From assembly GCF_022024035.1 (NCBI RefSeq), contig NZ_CP091787.1, positions 2,542,001 through 2,606,000 of the forward strand: a stretch of DNA of 64,000 bases, in the 5' to 3' direction. The translations under genes and the position numbers were made by a program. The notes under the pieces are model-generated. The model was not told where the DNA came from. It was given only the letters and a program-made list of their open reading frames with translations, and made no database searches. Positions 24,703-34,523 of this stretch are shown in pieces (position 1 is the first letter of the stretch; each line of letters begins with the position of its first letter). The stretch comes from Prevotella sp. E13-17 (lineage in GTDB: Bacteria; Bacteroidota; Bacteroidia; Bacteroidales; Bacteroidaceae).

Positions 24703-27700
24703 TTATAATCTTACCTTCTTTGCAGTGCCATCTGACATCTTCACAATGTAAACCTTGCCACTCTCGGGATGCAGGATGCGGCGCCCATCGAGCGTGAAGT
24801 AAGCCACGGGCACGGACTGACGGACAGCAGGAGCGATGCTTGTCGTTTCTTCTGATGTCATGCGTGAGGCATAGCTGCTCTCCACACGACAGTTCAGCAG
24901 GATGTTGTCAAACTGCACCTGGCCAGCATATCGGTTGGTGTTGTAGAGGATGCTGCCCACCTTGACAAACGATGTGCCTATGGTGTACTTGGTTCCATCG
25001 ACATAGAGGAAGGTGCCTGCCTGCGAAGAACGCAGCGAAACGTGGTGGTTGATGGTCGGAGCCGTCTCTGACTTGAAGTAAGTGCCCTTGGTCACCGCAT
25101 AGTGACCCACAACCGTACCGTTCACAACGATGTCGCCCGTCGTGGCGCCAGTGAAGGCACGGAAGGTGACAATGGCGCCATTGCTCTGGTTGCGGAGAAT
25201 GATTTCGCCAGCGCGATCGGCATTACTGCCAATGATCGACGTCTGAGCAAAGTCGAAACTAAACTCATAAACGGTGGTGTTGGCATACTCGCTGATGGCG
25301 GGAATGGTGTAGGTAGCCGAGGTGCCGTTGTTGGCATCGAGCACGCTCTTCAGCCAAATGCACTTCGAACCACTGGCGCCATTCGACTGCTGGACAGCGG
25401 TCAGACGTCCGGGCAGGGCGATGGTCCAGTTGTCTTGCCAGTTGGTGCCCTCAAAGTTTTGCTCCAACACGTCGAGATAGGTGGCTCCATCAATCTGATA
25501 GGTGGCATCGATGGCGGTGCCCACGTGCAGGTAATAGCTCTTGTTGGCCTGGTTGAAGAACACCGTGCCGAAGTGACCGCCGACCTGTGCGGTGCATTCA
25601 ACTTTCACGTCGAGCAGGCTGGCAGAACCGGTTGCCATGCCCTGGAGTGTGCCCAACAGATAGTCGCCATCGGCCAATGCACCCGTAGAGCGGATGTCGA
25701 TGACGGGCATCAGGTACTGTGGTCCGTACTGCCAGTTCTGCTTACGCACAAAGAGGGTGCCAATGTTCAGGCGGTCGCCGTTGGCATTGCCACTGCCCTT
25801 GACGTCGAACACCAGTCGTGAGCCCTCCTTGATAGTGAGGTTGCCTACAGTCATGTGGGCATAGCCGTTGTCGTTGACGTAGGGAGTGGTCTTCTGTTGG
25901 CTGGTGATATAGAGCGCAGAACCATACTCCATAGCAATGGATTGGTACTGACTTTCGACTGCAGCGAGGTCGGAACCGAAGAACAACTCGGTGAAGCGGT
26001 TGGCCCACACATCGCTGTTGGTGATGCTACCATTACAGATGAGGGCTCCCTGCCAGACGTCGGTCTTGCCAGAATGCGTATGCGTGGTATAGGGTAGATG
26101 GGCTGCCGACGAGCCTTGCTTACAGAGATTGGTGGTACCTGAAAGGCCATTGCCAGTGAGACGGATGCGGTCCCACGTATGCTTGGTTTCGAGATACTGC
26201 ACGCGGTCGCCACCCTCGATGGTGGTTCGCGAGTTCAGGAAGAGCGTGGCGGGCTTGGCACCTGCATTGATATTTACGGTGTACTGAGAGCCATTGCCGT
26301 CGGGCCACACAAACACGTCGCGTCCATTAAGGGCGGTGGTGATTGACCCATTGTTGCCAATGCCAGTGCGTCCAGTCCATGTCAGGGCGGGAGGTGCCTG
26401 TGTGAGACCTTCCAGTTCGCCCACGAAGAAGCTGGGATGAGGTGGCTGGTTGTAACCTTCGGTCTGCCACACCATGGCCTGACGATACTGATGGTCGTAC
26501 CATAGCGACTGCATGCGGTGCTCGGTCGGGGTGACGGTGGTATAGACGCGGATGAAACGGTTGTCTGACGAGCGCATCACCAGCTCTTCGCGCCAGTCGC
26601 CCAGAATGTCGCCAGTGGCGCAAGGGTTCTTCTTAGTGCCATTGATACAAGCGGTAGCATAGGAGCCATGATTGGTGTCGAAGATGCGCTGGCCCAGCTT
26701 ATCGATATAGAGATAGCTCTCATTTGAGCCAGGTCCATTGATGGTCTCTGACAGGAGGTCGCCGTCCCAATAGATGCGGAAGTTCAGAGCCATGGGGTAT
26801 GGCGTCTGTGCATTCCAGTTGTTGGCCATGCCACTGATGTAAACAGGCGATGTCGGGTTGGGCTGAACATAGCTCAGAGGGATGATGCCAGAGGCTGTTG
26901 AGGCGCCGATACCACCAGGATACTGGTTGGTGAAGTTGCCAGCCATGGCGCGTCCATCGTCGGCACTACCAGGTGTGCGGGCGTAGATCTCGCAGGTGGT
27001 GGCATTGCGGAAGTTGTTGCAGGGGCGGTCTTCATTGCATGCGAAAGTCTCAAGACCACGACGGAAGGGGTCGAGATCACCGGTATGAGCCGCATCTCCA
27101 TGTCCGAGTCCGGTAGAAGAGCAGCCGTGCAGCGAGTTGTCGGCAGTATGGAAGTCGAGCACCATAGAGCCATAGATAATCTCGTCGCTGCCATCTTCAT
27201 CGACATCGGCAATAGAGAAGTTGTGGTTGCCCTGTCCGTTCCAGCCGCTATTGTTATAGCTGTGCCAGGTGTTGCCCACCTTATATAATTTATTAGTGCT
27301 CTTGTTAACGCGATAGGTGCAAGCATCAATCTTGGTGTAGATGCCACGTCCCAGGAAGATATAGGGGTTTACGCCATCCATATAGGGAGCGCCCATGAAG
27401 TACTTGCTGGAACGATGGCCATAGGAATCGCCCCAGTCAGAAGCATTGCCACGCGGCAATGGATAGGCAATGACGTCGTAGGTGCGCCCCGTGCGACCAT
27501 TTATATACATCAGCCATTCCTCGCCAGCATTGGAGAAGGTCATGTTGGCAGTGTGGGTAATGCCGTTGCGGATGTTTTCATTGACATTGCCAATGGTCTC
27601 TGTGGTGCCGTCGGCATGGTGGATAACGGTGTTGGCACCACCACGATAGAGCACCTCGCAGGCGCCATCCTCGTTCCAGTCGAAGGCCACAGCATCCCAC

Positions 27701-28356
27701 TGCTCGTCGGCACCATAACAGATGTTGGGTCCACAGTCAATCCACCACAGGCGTCCGTAGTTAATGCTGGAGGCATAGACCTCGATCTGGCAGTACATCT
27801 GGTAGTTGTTTGCCGGGAACAGATTGTCTTGATCCGTCTGGTTTTTACGCTTCACGATGAAGTCAACCTTGCCGTCGCCATCCACATCGCCCAGCGATAT
27901 GTCGTTGATGACGTAGTTGGCCATCGCCGTAGAGGGGTTGTTTTGTTTCCACACCGTCACACCACTACGTGCCTGGACATTGGAAACGGGAATCTCAAAA
28001 TACTGGTTCTGCCAAGGTGTGACGGCGGCGCACGGTGCCCCCTCCACCCCATTGCGAACAGCAGCAACGGTATATTGGCTCGAGGTGCTGCCACCGGCAT
28101 CGGCATAGTTGGAGGCATAGAGGTTCTGGGCTATCAGCGCACCGTTGCGATACAGCTTGTAAGTCACGCCATAGTACTCGTCTGCCTGAACACGCCAACT
28201 GACAAACACGCCCTGCGACACCTTGACGGCAACCAAACCGCGATCCAACAGGTCGGTCTTACGTTGTGCAGAAGCATTGGGCACGAATAGAAACGAAAGG
28301 ATAGCCAACAGAGCTATGCTTCCATACCTGCATAGGTACTTTGATAAATGTTCCAT
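24703..28356 (-). CDS. Secreted rhamnogalacturonan lyase, PL11 family, 1217 aa
   Basis: Signal peptide ending NASAQ; the mature protein opens RKTDLLDRGLVAVKVSQGVFVSWRV, the PL11 N-terminal fibronectin-like domain. The beta-propeller lyase (to ~residue 650) carries calcium-binding repeats of the DVDGDGKVDF type, WIDCGPN, FDWNEDGACEVLYRGG, DILGDWREELVMRSSDNRFIRVY and LWYDHQYRQAMVWQTEGYNQPPHPSFF. Long C-terminal beta-rich regions follow (~650-1150, including a lectin-like jelly roll), then a T9SS-like tail YFTLDGRRILHPESGKVYIV. PL11 cleaves rhamnogalacturonan I backbone of pectin by beta-elimination. Typical PL11 enzymes are ~600-700 aa, so this is a large multidomain version. A promoter TTG-N20-TATTTTTG lies at 28427-28457. 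Confidence 0.87.
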   Translation of the reverse strand: MEHLSKYLCRYGSIALLAILSFLFVPNASAQRKTDLLDRGLVAVKVSQGVFVSWRVQADEYYGVTYKLYRNGALIAQNLYASNYADAGGSTSSQYTVAAVRNGVEGAPCAAVTPWQNQYFEIPVSNVQARSGVTVWKQNNPSTAMANYVINDISLGDVDGDGKVDFIVKRKNQTDQDNLFPANNYQMYCQIEVYASSINYGRLWWIDCGPNICYGADEQWDAVAFDWNEDGACEVLYRGGANTVIHHADGTTETIGNVNENIRNGITHTANMTFSNAGEEWLMYINGRTGRTYDVIAYPLPRGNASDWGDSYGHRSSKYFMGAPYMDGVNPYIFLGRGIYTKIDACTYRVNKSTNKLYKVGNTWHSYNNSGWNGQGNHNFSIADVDEDGSDEIIYGSMVLDFHTADNSLHGCSSTGLGHGDAAHTGDLDPFRRGLETFACNEDRPCNNFRNATTCEIYARTPGSADDGRAMAGNFTNQYPGGIGASTASGIIPLSYVQPNPTSPVYISGMANNWNAQTPYPMALNFRIYWDGDLLSETINGPGSNESYLYIDKLGQRIFDTNHGSYATACINGTKKNPCATGDILGDWREELVMRSSDNRFIRVYTTVTPTEHRMQSLWYDHQYRQAMVWQTEGYNQPPHPSFFVGELEGLTQAPPALTWTGRTGIGNNGSITTALNGRDVFVWPDGNGSQYTVNINAGAKPATLFLNSRTTIEGGDRVQYLETKHTWDRIRLTGNGLSGTTNLCKQGSSAAHLPYTTHTHSGKTDVWQGALICNGSITNSDVWANRFTELFFGSDLAAVESQYQSIAMEYGSALYITSQQKTTPYVNDNGYAHMTVGNLTIKEGSRLVFDVKGSGNANGDRLNIGTLFVRKQNWQYGPQYLMPVIDIRSTGALADGDYLLGTLQGMATGSASLLDVKVECTAQVGGHFGTVFFNQANKSYYLHVGTAIDATYQIDGATYLDVLEQNFEGTNWQDNWTIALPGRLTAVQQSNGASGSKCIWLKSVLDANNGTSATYTIPAISEYANTTVYEFSFDFAQTSIIGSNADRAGEIILRNQSNGAIVTFRAFTGATTGDIVVNGTVVGHYAVTKGTYFKSETAPTINHHVSLRSSQAGTFLYVDGTKYTIGTSFVKVGSILYNTNRYAGQVQFDNILLNCRVESSYASRMTSEETTSIAPAVRQSVPVAYFTLDGRRILHPESGKVYIVKMSDGTAKKVRL

Positions 28357-28426
28357 TGTTTTAATGAAGTTAGATAGTTTTAAAATAGTTTATAGTTAGT
28401 AAAAATATAGCAATGGTTAGGTGATG

Positions 28427-28457
28427 CAAAAATAATAATTAATTGTTATCAGCACAA
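28427..28457 (-). promoter_or_regulatory. Promoter of the leftward PL11 lyase
   Basis: Minus strand TTG (28457-28455), 20 nt, TATTTTTG (28434-28427), leaving a ~70-nt AT-rich leader before ATG 28356. Confidence 0.55.
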
Positions 28458-28505
28458 TTATTTCGACCAAAAAGAGCTCTTCGCAAACATTTATTAACAT
28501 AAAAA

Positions 28506-28533
28506 GAGGCAGGAAAACGATGCTTCCTGCCTC
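28506..28533 (-). terminator. asnA terminator
   Basis: 10-bp stem GAGGCAGGAA (28506-28515) / TTCCTGCCTC (28524-28533), followed on the minus strand by TTTTTATG. It lies 27 nt past the asnA stop. Confidence 0.85.
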
Positions 28534-28559
28534 CTAAGACCTATTATAATTGCCTGTTA

Positions 28560-29597
28560 TTAGATGAGTGTCATGCCCATTTCCTTGCACTGCTGCCGCA
28601 TATCGTCGGGCCAGATGCTGGCCTGAATCTCGCCGATATGTCCTTTGTGCAGAAGCACCATGCAGAGTCGGCTCTGACCGATACCGCCTCCGATTGAAAG
28701 CGGCAACTTGTCGTTGAGCAATTGCTGATGGAAATAGAGCTGCTTGCGCTCTTCTTTGTTCTCAATCTTCAGCTGACGAAGCAATGACTCCTTGTCAACA
28801 CGTATGCCCATCGACGACAATTCGAACGAACGTCCCAGCACGGGATACCAGATAAGGATGTCTCCATTCAGTCCCTGGCGACCATCCTCGGCAATGGTGC
28901 TCCAGTCATCATAGTCGGGGGCACGTCCGTCGTGCTTCTCACCGTTAGACAACTTACTGCCTATGCCGATGATAAACACAGCGCCGTATTTCTGGCAGAT
29001 GGCATCCTCGCGCTCCTTAGGCGTCATGTCGGGGAACATCTGCAAAAGTTCTTCAGCATGGATGAAATGAATCGTCTCGGGGAGGAAGGGCTTCAGCTGG
29101 GGATAGGTCTCGCAGGTCAGGTACTCGGTGCGGCGGATAGCTGCATAGATACGCTCTACGATGTTCTTCAGGAAAGCCAGCGTGCGATCTTCCTGACGGA
29201 TAGATGCCTCCCAGTCCCACTGGTCAACATAGAGGGAATGCAGATTATCGAGTTCCTCGTCGGCACGGATAGCATTCATGTCTGTATAGATGCCATAGCC
29301 CGGTTCGATATGGTATTCTGCCAAGGTAAGACGTTTCCACTTAGCCAGAGAATGAACAACCTCAGCCTTAGCATCGCCCAAATCCTTGATAGGAAACGTC
29401 ACAGCGCGCTCCACTCCGTTCAGGTCATCATTAATACCCAGTCCCTTTAAAACAAACAAAGGGGCGGTGACACGACGCAAACGCAACTCGGTAGAGAGGT
29501 TAGCCTGAAAAAACTCTTTTATCAACTTAATGCCTTGCTCCGTCTGTCTCATGTCGAGCAACGACTGATAGGCGATGGGTTTGATGACTTGACTCAT
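28560..29597 (-). CDS. asnA: Aspartate-ammonia ligase
   Basis: A 345-aa AsnA, the ammonia-dependent asparagine synthetase structurally related to class II aminoacyl-tRNA synthetases. Family landmarks: FFQANLSTELRLRRVTAPLFV near the start, HSLAKWKRLTLAEYHI, DMNAIRADEELDNLHSLYVDQWDWE, GSKLSNGEKHDGRAPDYDDW and the final GGGIGQSRLCMVLLHKGHIGEIQASIWP. Length is as expected. It makes Asn from Asp, ATP and NH3 in the cytosol. It is a single-gene unit with its own promoter and terminator, placed between two unrelated lyase genes. Confidence 0.96.
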   Translation of the reverse strand: MSQVIKPIAYQSLLDMRQTEQGIKLIKEFFQANLSTELRLRRVTAPLFVLKGLGINDDLNGVERAVTFPIKDLGDAKAEVVHSLAKWKRLTLAEYHIEPGYGIYTDMNAIRADEELDNLHSLYVDQWDWEASIRQEDRTLAFLKNIVERIYAAIRRTEYLTCETYPQLKPFLPETIHFIHAEELLQMFPDMTPKEREDAICQKYGAVFIIGIGSKLSNGEKHDGRAPDYDDWSTIAEDGRQGLNGDILIWYPVLGRSFELSSMGIRVDKESLLRQLKIENKEERKQLYFHQQLLNDKLPLSIGGGIGQSRLCMVLLHKGHIGEIQASIWPDDMRQQCKEMGMTLI

Positions 29598-29623
29598 ATC
29601 CTCATGGTTTATTAATTCGGGCG

Positions 29624-29653
29624 CAAAGTTAATAATAAAATATTAAACTGCAA
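29624..29653 (-). promoter_or_regulatory. asnA promoter
   Basis: Minus strand TTTG/TTG (29653-29651), 19 nt, TAACTTTG (29631-29624), 26 nt before the ATG. Confidence 0.72.
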
Positions 29654-29763
29654 ACAATCACACCCGAAATATTTTCAAATAGTCAGTAAGAAACGCGTTT
29701 TAGTAACTAATTGCAGTTAAAAACATTAATTAAGGGTAAACAATACACTTTTCGTTCAATTTG

Positions 29764-29795
29764 TTTGGTGGTTAGATACATTCTTCGTAACTTTG
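29764..29795 (+). promoter_or_regulatory. Promoter of the rightward PL11 lyase
   Basis: TTTG (29764-29767), 20 nt, TAACTTTG (29788-29795); the ATG is 46 nt further at 29842. Confidence 0.72.
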
Positions 29796-29841
29796 CACCC
29801 AAACCAAAATGAAATTACTAACATTAATCCATTAAAACTCA

Positions 29842-32800
29842 ATGAAAAAAGTATTACTACTGCTTTTCATGACCGTATTTGCCATGACTGGCAATGTCTG
29901 GGCTCAAAGAACTACAGACAAGTTGGACCGTGGACTGGTGGCTGTTCCTTCGGGAAGTGGCACATTCGTCAGTTGGCGCATCTTTGCCGAGGAGTATTAC
30001 GACACAGAGTACAACCTGTATCGCGACAACACCAAGATTGCTGGGCCACTAAAAGTATCTAACTATGTGGACAAAGACGGCAAAGACGGGGCCACCTATC
30101 AGGTGGCTGCCGTGGTACGCGGTGAGGAACAGGCTAAATGCGAAGCTGTGAATCGCCTGAAACAGCAATACATACAGTTTGCTGTGAAAAACGTGAAGGA
30201 TCGTCAGGGCAACGACATCACGGCTGACTACACTATCAACGACATCGCTTTGGCCGACGTTGACGGCGACGGCATGAGCGAATTCATCATGAAACGCAAC
30301 TACAAAGATGCCAGTTCGGTGAATGCTCCTGCATATAATCTGCTGGAATGTTACAACATCAAGGGCGACCGTCTGTGGTATATCGATCTCGGACCAAACA
30401 TGGTGTCGGGACCAGACGAACAGTACGACGCCGTGGGCTACGACTGGGACGGTGACGGCAAGGCAGAGATCCTGTTGCGTGGTGCCGACAACATGATTAT
30501 CTATCACGCTGACGGAACAACGACCAACATTGGCAACATGAGTGTGAACACACGCAACACCGTGAATCAAACTGCCAACATGACCTACACCAACACAGGA
30601 GCAGAGTACCTGCTCTACCTGAACGGTGCAACCGGCAAGCCTTATGCAATAGGCAACGACGGGGCGCTCTGGATGGATTATCCCCTACCCCGCAATGGTG
30701 TTGATAGCTGGGGCGACGGCTATGGTCACCGCTCTACGAAGCACTACTTCGGTGCACCCTTTCTGGACGGACGCCATCCGTTCATCTTCCTGGGGCGTGG
30801 TTGCTACACACGCCACATGATGAAGGCATTCAGCGTAGATCCTGCCACGCACAAACTGACACAATACTGGTCGTGGGAAGACAATAATGGCTGGGGCAGC
30901 CCATACTACGGGCAAGGTTTCCACAACTTTGGCATTGCCGATGTTGACTGGGACGGTCGCGATGAGATTTGTTTTGGCTCTATGGTCATCGACGATAATG
31001 GTCAAGGACTTTCTACCACAGGGCTGGGACACGGCGATGCACAGCACTGTTCTGACTTCGACCCCTATCGTCACGGACAGGAAATCTTCACCTGCAACGA
31101 GGACCATCCTGCCATGAACTATCGCGATGGTACGACGTCGAAGATTTACTATCGCCTGGAATCGACCAGCGACGACGGACGAGCGCTGTGCGGCAACTTC
31201 TCTAACGACTTCCCCGGTGCTATTGGTAAGTCGAGCCAGTCGGGTGTTGTCTCGTGTGTATCCGACAAGGTGCTGCCTAATGGTCCTGCTGGATTCACGC
31301 TCAACTTCCGCATCTACTGGGATGGCGACCTGCTGGAAGAAGGACTCGACGGTGCCTCTTCGCGCGAAGGTGCGGCCATGGTGGTAAAGGCTGATGGCAC
31401 ACGTGTATTCACGGCAGACGGCACAGCCAACTGTAACTGGACGAAAAACACGCCATCAGCCACAGGCGACGTGCTGGGCGACTGGCGTGAAGAGATCATC
31501 GCACGTACCGCAGATAACAAATATGTACGCGTGTACACTACTAATATAGCGACCCCATGGCGCAACTATACGTTGTGGCACGACCACCAGTATCGTCAGG
31601 GCATGGTGTGGGAGTCTATCGGTTACAACCAGCCTCCTCATGCCAGCTACTTCCTTGGCGAGATGGAAGGCATCACCATGGCGCCGCCACCACTGACCAT
31701 GACCGACCGTACGGAGGTTGCCAACGGTGGCACAATCTCTACTGCTTTGGACGACAAGCATGTGATTGTGTGCGAGACCAACGACATGACTGTCAACGTT
31801 GCCGAAGGTGCAAAACCTTACATGGTGACCTTCAACATCCCCTCATGGGTACAGGGCACCAACAGTACGGCCACTAACGGTAACGCACGCATCATCTACA
31901 CCTACTACACCTGCGACGTGAAGGGTGCTGCTTTCACTGGAGACATGCGACTGGTGAAACAAGGCGATGGTATTTTGAGCCTTCCTAAAGTGGACATGAC
32001 CTATACTGGCGAGACCAACATTTGGGCTGGTACGGTGAACTTCGACGGTTCGTTGCTAAACTCACCGGTGTGGATGAACCGCTTTGCCGAACTCAACAGC
32101 AACGAGGGTCGCTTCCGCAGCATCAAGATGGACTATGACTCTAAGCTGTATCCTGGCAGAAAGGGCAACATTGGTTCAATTACTACCGATTCGCTATTAA
32201 TGGGCTTTGGCTCGCGCGTGGTCTTCGATTTGAAAAGCGACTTTACGGCTGACCAGATTAATGTTGAGCTGTTGACCATCGAGAAGAAGAACTGGCAGTA
32301 TGGTCCAAAGTACATGGTGCCGGTGTTCCAGTTCAACAACCTGAATGCCAGCGAAGAACTGGGCGAAGGTAAATACTTGCTGGGACAGGTAAAAACCTTG
32401 AAGGGCCAATTGGCGAACATCAAACTGGAAGGACTGAGTAACAAGAAGAAGAACTACCTGTCTATAGAGGAAGAGAAGCTCTACCTCGTCATTGAGAATC
32501 AGCGCGATGCCAGCCAGATTTTCTGGACAGGTGCAAAGTCAAGCACATGGGACCTCGGCATCAGCGAGAACTTTGCCGATGCTGAAGGTGAAGGCATGAT
32601 CTTCGTAACAGGCGACCAGGTGACTTTCGACAATAATGGCAAGTATAGCTCTATCAATATTGCCAACGATGTGGAGACTAGCGACATCGTGGTTAACACG
32701 ACAAAGGACATCACATTTACTGGAACAGGAAGTATCGTGGGCAACAGCCGACTGGTGAAGCAGGGTTCTGGCAAGCTGACCATCAACACGGAAAACACCT

Positions 32801-34356
32801 ATAAGGGCGGTAACCGCATCTCGGAAGGTGTGGTCAGCGTTTCTTCACTAGCCAACACCAACCAGTCTAAGGGCAACCTGGGTGCTGTCACAAGCAATAG
32901 CGACCTGTTCATCATTGAGAATGGTGCCGAGCTGAACACCACGGCAGCCGTGAACAATGGCTCTCCCATCAAGTTCATGGGTGAAGAGGGTGGCGTCATC
33001 AACAATGCGCACGACTTTATCGCAGCAAGCTATATGACGGGTACGAAACTGACCAAAAAGGGCAATGGCTGGCTGAAACTGAACACGAACAATTCGTCGT
33101 TGGAACGACTGGTCATCGCAGGCGGTACGGTGCAGTGCATCAATGCCTCTACACCTGCAAAAACTGTAGAATTCCAGGGCGGACGACTGGACGAGAACAC
33201 CGGTACCAGTTATAACATCTATATTCCTAAAGACAAGTCAGGTACTTGGAACACAGTGAATGATGCTACTTATAACAATACCATTACCGGTGAAGGTACA
33301 CTGACGGTATCATGTCCTGTACGCAAGGGTGGCTCTAGTCCTAACTACTGGTATGCCACACGTACTCACCTGGCATTGAGACTTAATAATTTTGCTGGCA
33401 TACTGAAGGTTACCAGCAATGGCGACCCAGGCGGACGAGTCACACTGGACACCAGCAACGGCATGCCTAACGGCACGCTGAATATCCCCAGCGGTGTTGT
33501 GGTGCTGAACTCTGGAAGAACGTTACGCATCGGTAAGGTGGTAGGCAACGGTTCACTGGGTGGTATCAGTGACTTCGGCAGCGGTGCCAACGGTACAAAC
33601 ACCTGGGAGGTAGGTAACGATGAAAACTGGAGCACCAACGTGGTGGTGACCGCTAACTCGCAGTTGATTAAAGTGGGTACTGGCAAGGTGACATGGAATG
33701 CGGCCTGTACACACACAGGGGCTACCTATGTCAACGAGGGCGAAATTGGCGTCAGCAATAGCACAAGCTTGGGAACGGGTGCCCTCACCGTGAAAGAGGC
33801 AGGTACTCTCTCTGGCAACAACACGGCAGACAACTCGTTGAAGAATGCTTCGTACACCATCCACGGAACACTGAAGTCTGGTGCATTTAACGGTTCTACA
33901 ACGGGTACGCTTTACTTTGGTTCTAAGAATGTCAACATGAGCGCCACCAGCACTCTCATTGTCAATGCAGCGGCTTGCGCTACAGACACCTATAATGGTT
34001 GCTCGTTCATTGGCGGCATCAACGCATTAACCATGAACGGTACCATCGTGGTGACGCCATCGAAATCCAACACGCTGAAGCCCGGCGACTATATCCGACT
34101 GTGGAAAGCCAACAGCTTCAGCGGCACACCAAAGGTGTTGAACACCAATGGCATCACATGGGACGACAGTCGCATCAGCGAGGGTATTCTCATTGTGAAG
34201 GATGTGGATACCGCCATCGGTTCGGTCGTTTCTGAGAACAAGCCTCAGAACATCTACGACACAACAGGCCGACTGGTACGTCAGCAGGCTACCACACTGG
34301 AAGGACTGAAACCCGGCATTTACGTCATTCGTGGACGTAAACAAGTGGTACGATAA
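29842..34356 (+). CDS. Secreted rhamnogalacturonan lyase, PL11 family with long C-terminal repeat stalk, 1504 aa
   Basis: Signal peptide MKKVLLLLFMTVFAMTGNVWAQ, then RTTDKLDRGLVAVPSGSGTFVSWRI and a PL11 catalytic region (~25-640) closely parallel to the 24703 gene: ADVDGDGMSEFIMKRN, WYIDLGPNMVSGPDEQYDAVGYDWDGDGKAEI, GDVLGDWREEIIARTADNKYVRVY, LWHDHQYRQGMVWESIGYNQPPH (parts shown). From ~860 on there are repeated beta-strand units such as GTGKVTWNAACTHTGATYVN and GSGKLTINTENTYKGGNRIS, the pattern of autotransporter-associated beta-strand repeats, forming a stalk. It ends IYDTTGRLVRQ...GIYVIRGRKQVVR, a T9SS-like tail. Likely surface or secreted pectin degradation. The pair probably arose by duplication and diverged in the C-terminal part. 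Confidence 0.87.
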   Translation: MKKVLLLLFMTVFAMTGNVWAQRTTDKLDRGLVAVPSGSGTFVSWRIFAEEYYDTEYNLYRDNTKIAGPLKVSNYVDKDGKDGATYQVAAVVRGEEQAKCEAVNRLKQQYIQFAVKNVKDRQGNDITADYTINDIALADVDGDGMSEFIMKRNYKDASSVNAPAYNLLECYNIKGDRLWYIDLGPNMVSGPDEQYDAVGYDWDGDGKAEILLRGADNMIIYHADGTTTNIGNMSVNTRNTVNQTANMTYTNTGAEYLLYLNGATGKPYAIGNDGALWMDYPLPRNGVDSWGDGYGHRSTKHYFGAPFLDGRHPFIFLGRGCYTRHMMKAFSVDPATHKLTQYWSWEDNNGWGSPYYGQGFHNFGIADVDWDGRDEICFGSMVIDDNGQGLSTTGLGHGDAQHCSDFDPYRHGQEIFTCNEDHPAMNYRDGTTSKIYYRLESTSDDGRALCGNFSNDFPGAIGKSSQSGVVSCVSDKVLPNGPAGFTLNFRIYWDGDLLEEGLDGASSREGAAMVVKADGTRVFTADGTANCNWTKNTPSATGDVLGDWREEIIARTADNKYVRVYTTNIATPWRNYTLWHDHQYRQGMVWESIGYNQPPHASYFLGEMEGITMAPPPLTMTDRTEVANGGTISTALDDKHVIVCETNDMTVNVAEGAKPYMVTFNIPSWVQGTNSTATNGNARIIYTYYTCDVKGAAFTGDMRLVKQGDGILSLPKVDMTYTGETNIWAGTVNFDGSLLNSPVWMNRFAELNSNEGRFRSIKMDYDSKLYPGRKGNIGSITTDSLLMGFGSRVVFDLKSDFTADQINVELLTIEKKNWQYGPKYMVPVFQFNNLNASEELGEGKYLLGQVKTLKGQLANIKLEGLSNKKKNYLSIEEEKLYLVIENQRDASQIFWTGAKSSTWDLGISENFADAEGEGMIFVTGDQVTFDNNGKYSSINIANDVETSDIVVNTTKDITFTGTGSIVGNSRLVKQGSGKLTINTENTYKGGNRISEGVVSVSSLANTNQSKGNLGAVTSNSDLFIIENGAELNTTAAVNNGSPIKFMGEEGGVINNAHDFIAASYMTGTKLTKKGNGWLKLNTNNSSLERLVIAGGTVQCINASTPAKTVEFQGGRLDENTGTSYNIYIPKDKSGTWNTVNDATYNNTITGEGTLTVSCPVRKGGSSPNYWYATRTHLALRLNNFAGILKVTSNGDPGGRVTLDTSNGMPNGTLNIPSGVVVLNSGRTLRIGKVVGNGSLGGISDFGSGANGTNTWEVGNDENWSTNVVVTANSQLIKVGTGKVTWNAACTHTGATYVNEGEIGVSNSTSLGTGALTVKEAGTLSGNNTADNSLKNASYTIHGTLKSGAFNGSTTGTLYFGSKNVNMSATSTLIVNAAACATDTYNGCSFIGGINALTMNGTIVVTPSKSNTLKPGDYIRLWKANSFSGTPKVLNTNGITWDDSRISEGILIVKDVDTAIGSVVSENKPQNIYDTTGRLVRQQATTLEGLKPGIYVIRGRKQVVR

Positions 34357-34360
34357 AAGG

Positions 34361-34395
34361 ACAGTGGCACTTTCACGATGCGAAAGTGCCACTGT
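34361..34395. repeat. R2 palindrome (14-bp stem, 7-nt loop)
   Basis: ACAGTGGCACTTTC (34361-34374), loop ACGATGC, GAAAGTGCCACTGT (34382-34395), starting 5 nt after the lyase stop codon. Confidence 0.9.
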
Positions 34396-34426
34396 TACAT
34401 TATAAAAGAGAATGTGACAGATACAG

Positions 34427-34462
34427 TGACCCCCGAAGGTTTTTTCTAACTTTCGGGGGTCA
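34427..34462. terminator. Bidirectional hairpin terminator
   Basis: 15-bp stem TGACCCCCGAAGGTT (34427-34441) / AACTTTCGGGGGTCA (34448-34462) with one G.T pair and a T-rich loop. It lies between the rightward lyase and the leftward GH57 gene. Confidence 0.8.
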
Positions 34463-34523
34463 TTGTATATTTAACACGACCTTTTTTTCCTATACCATAA
34501 AACAGATCGTTTACTTTATTCTT

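Noticed and set aside
27415..28290. 291-codon plus-strand frame antisense to the PL11 lyase
   Set aside because: Shadow of the lyase reading frame; repetitive composition follows the opposite strand.
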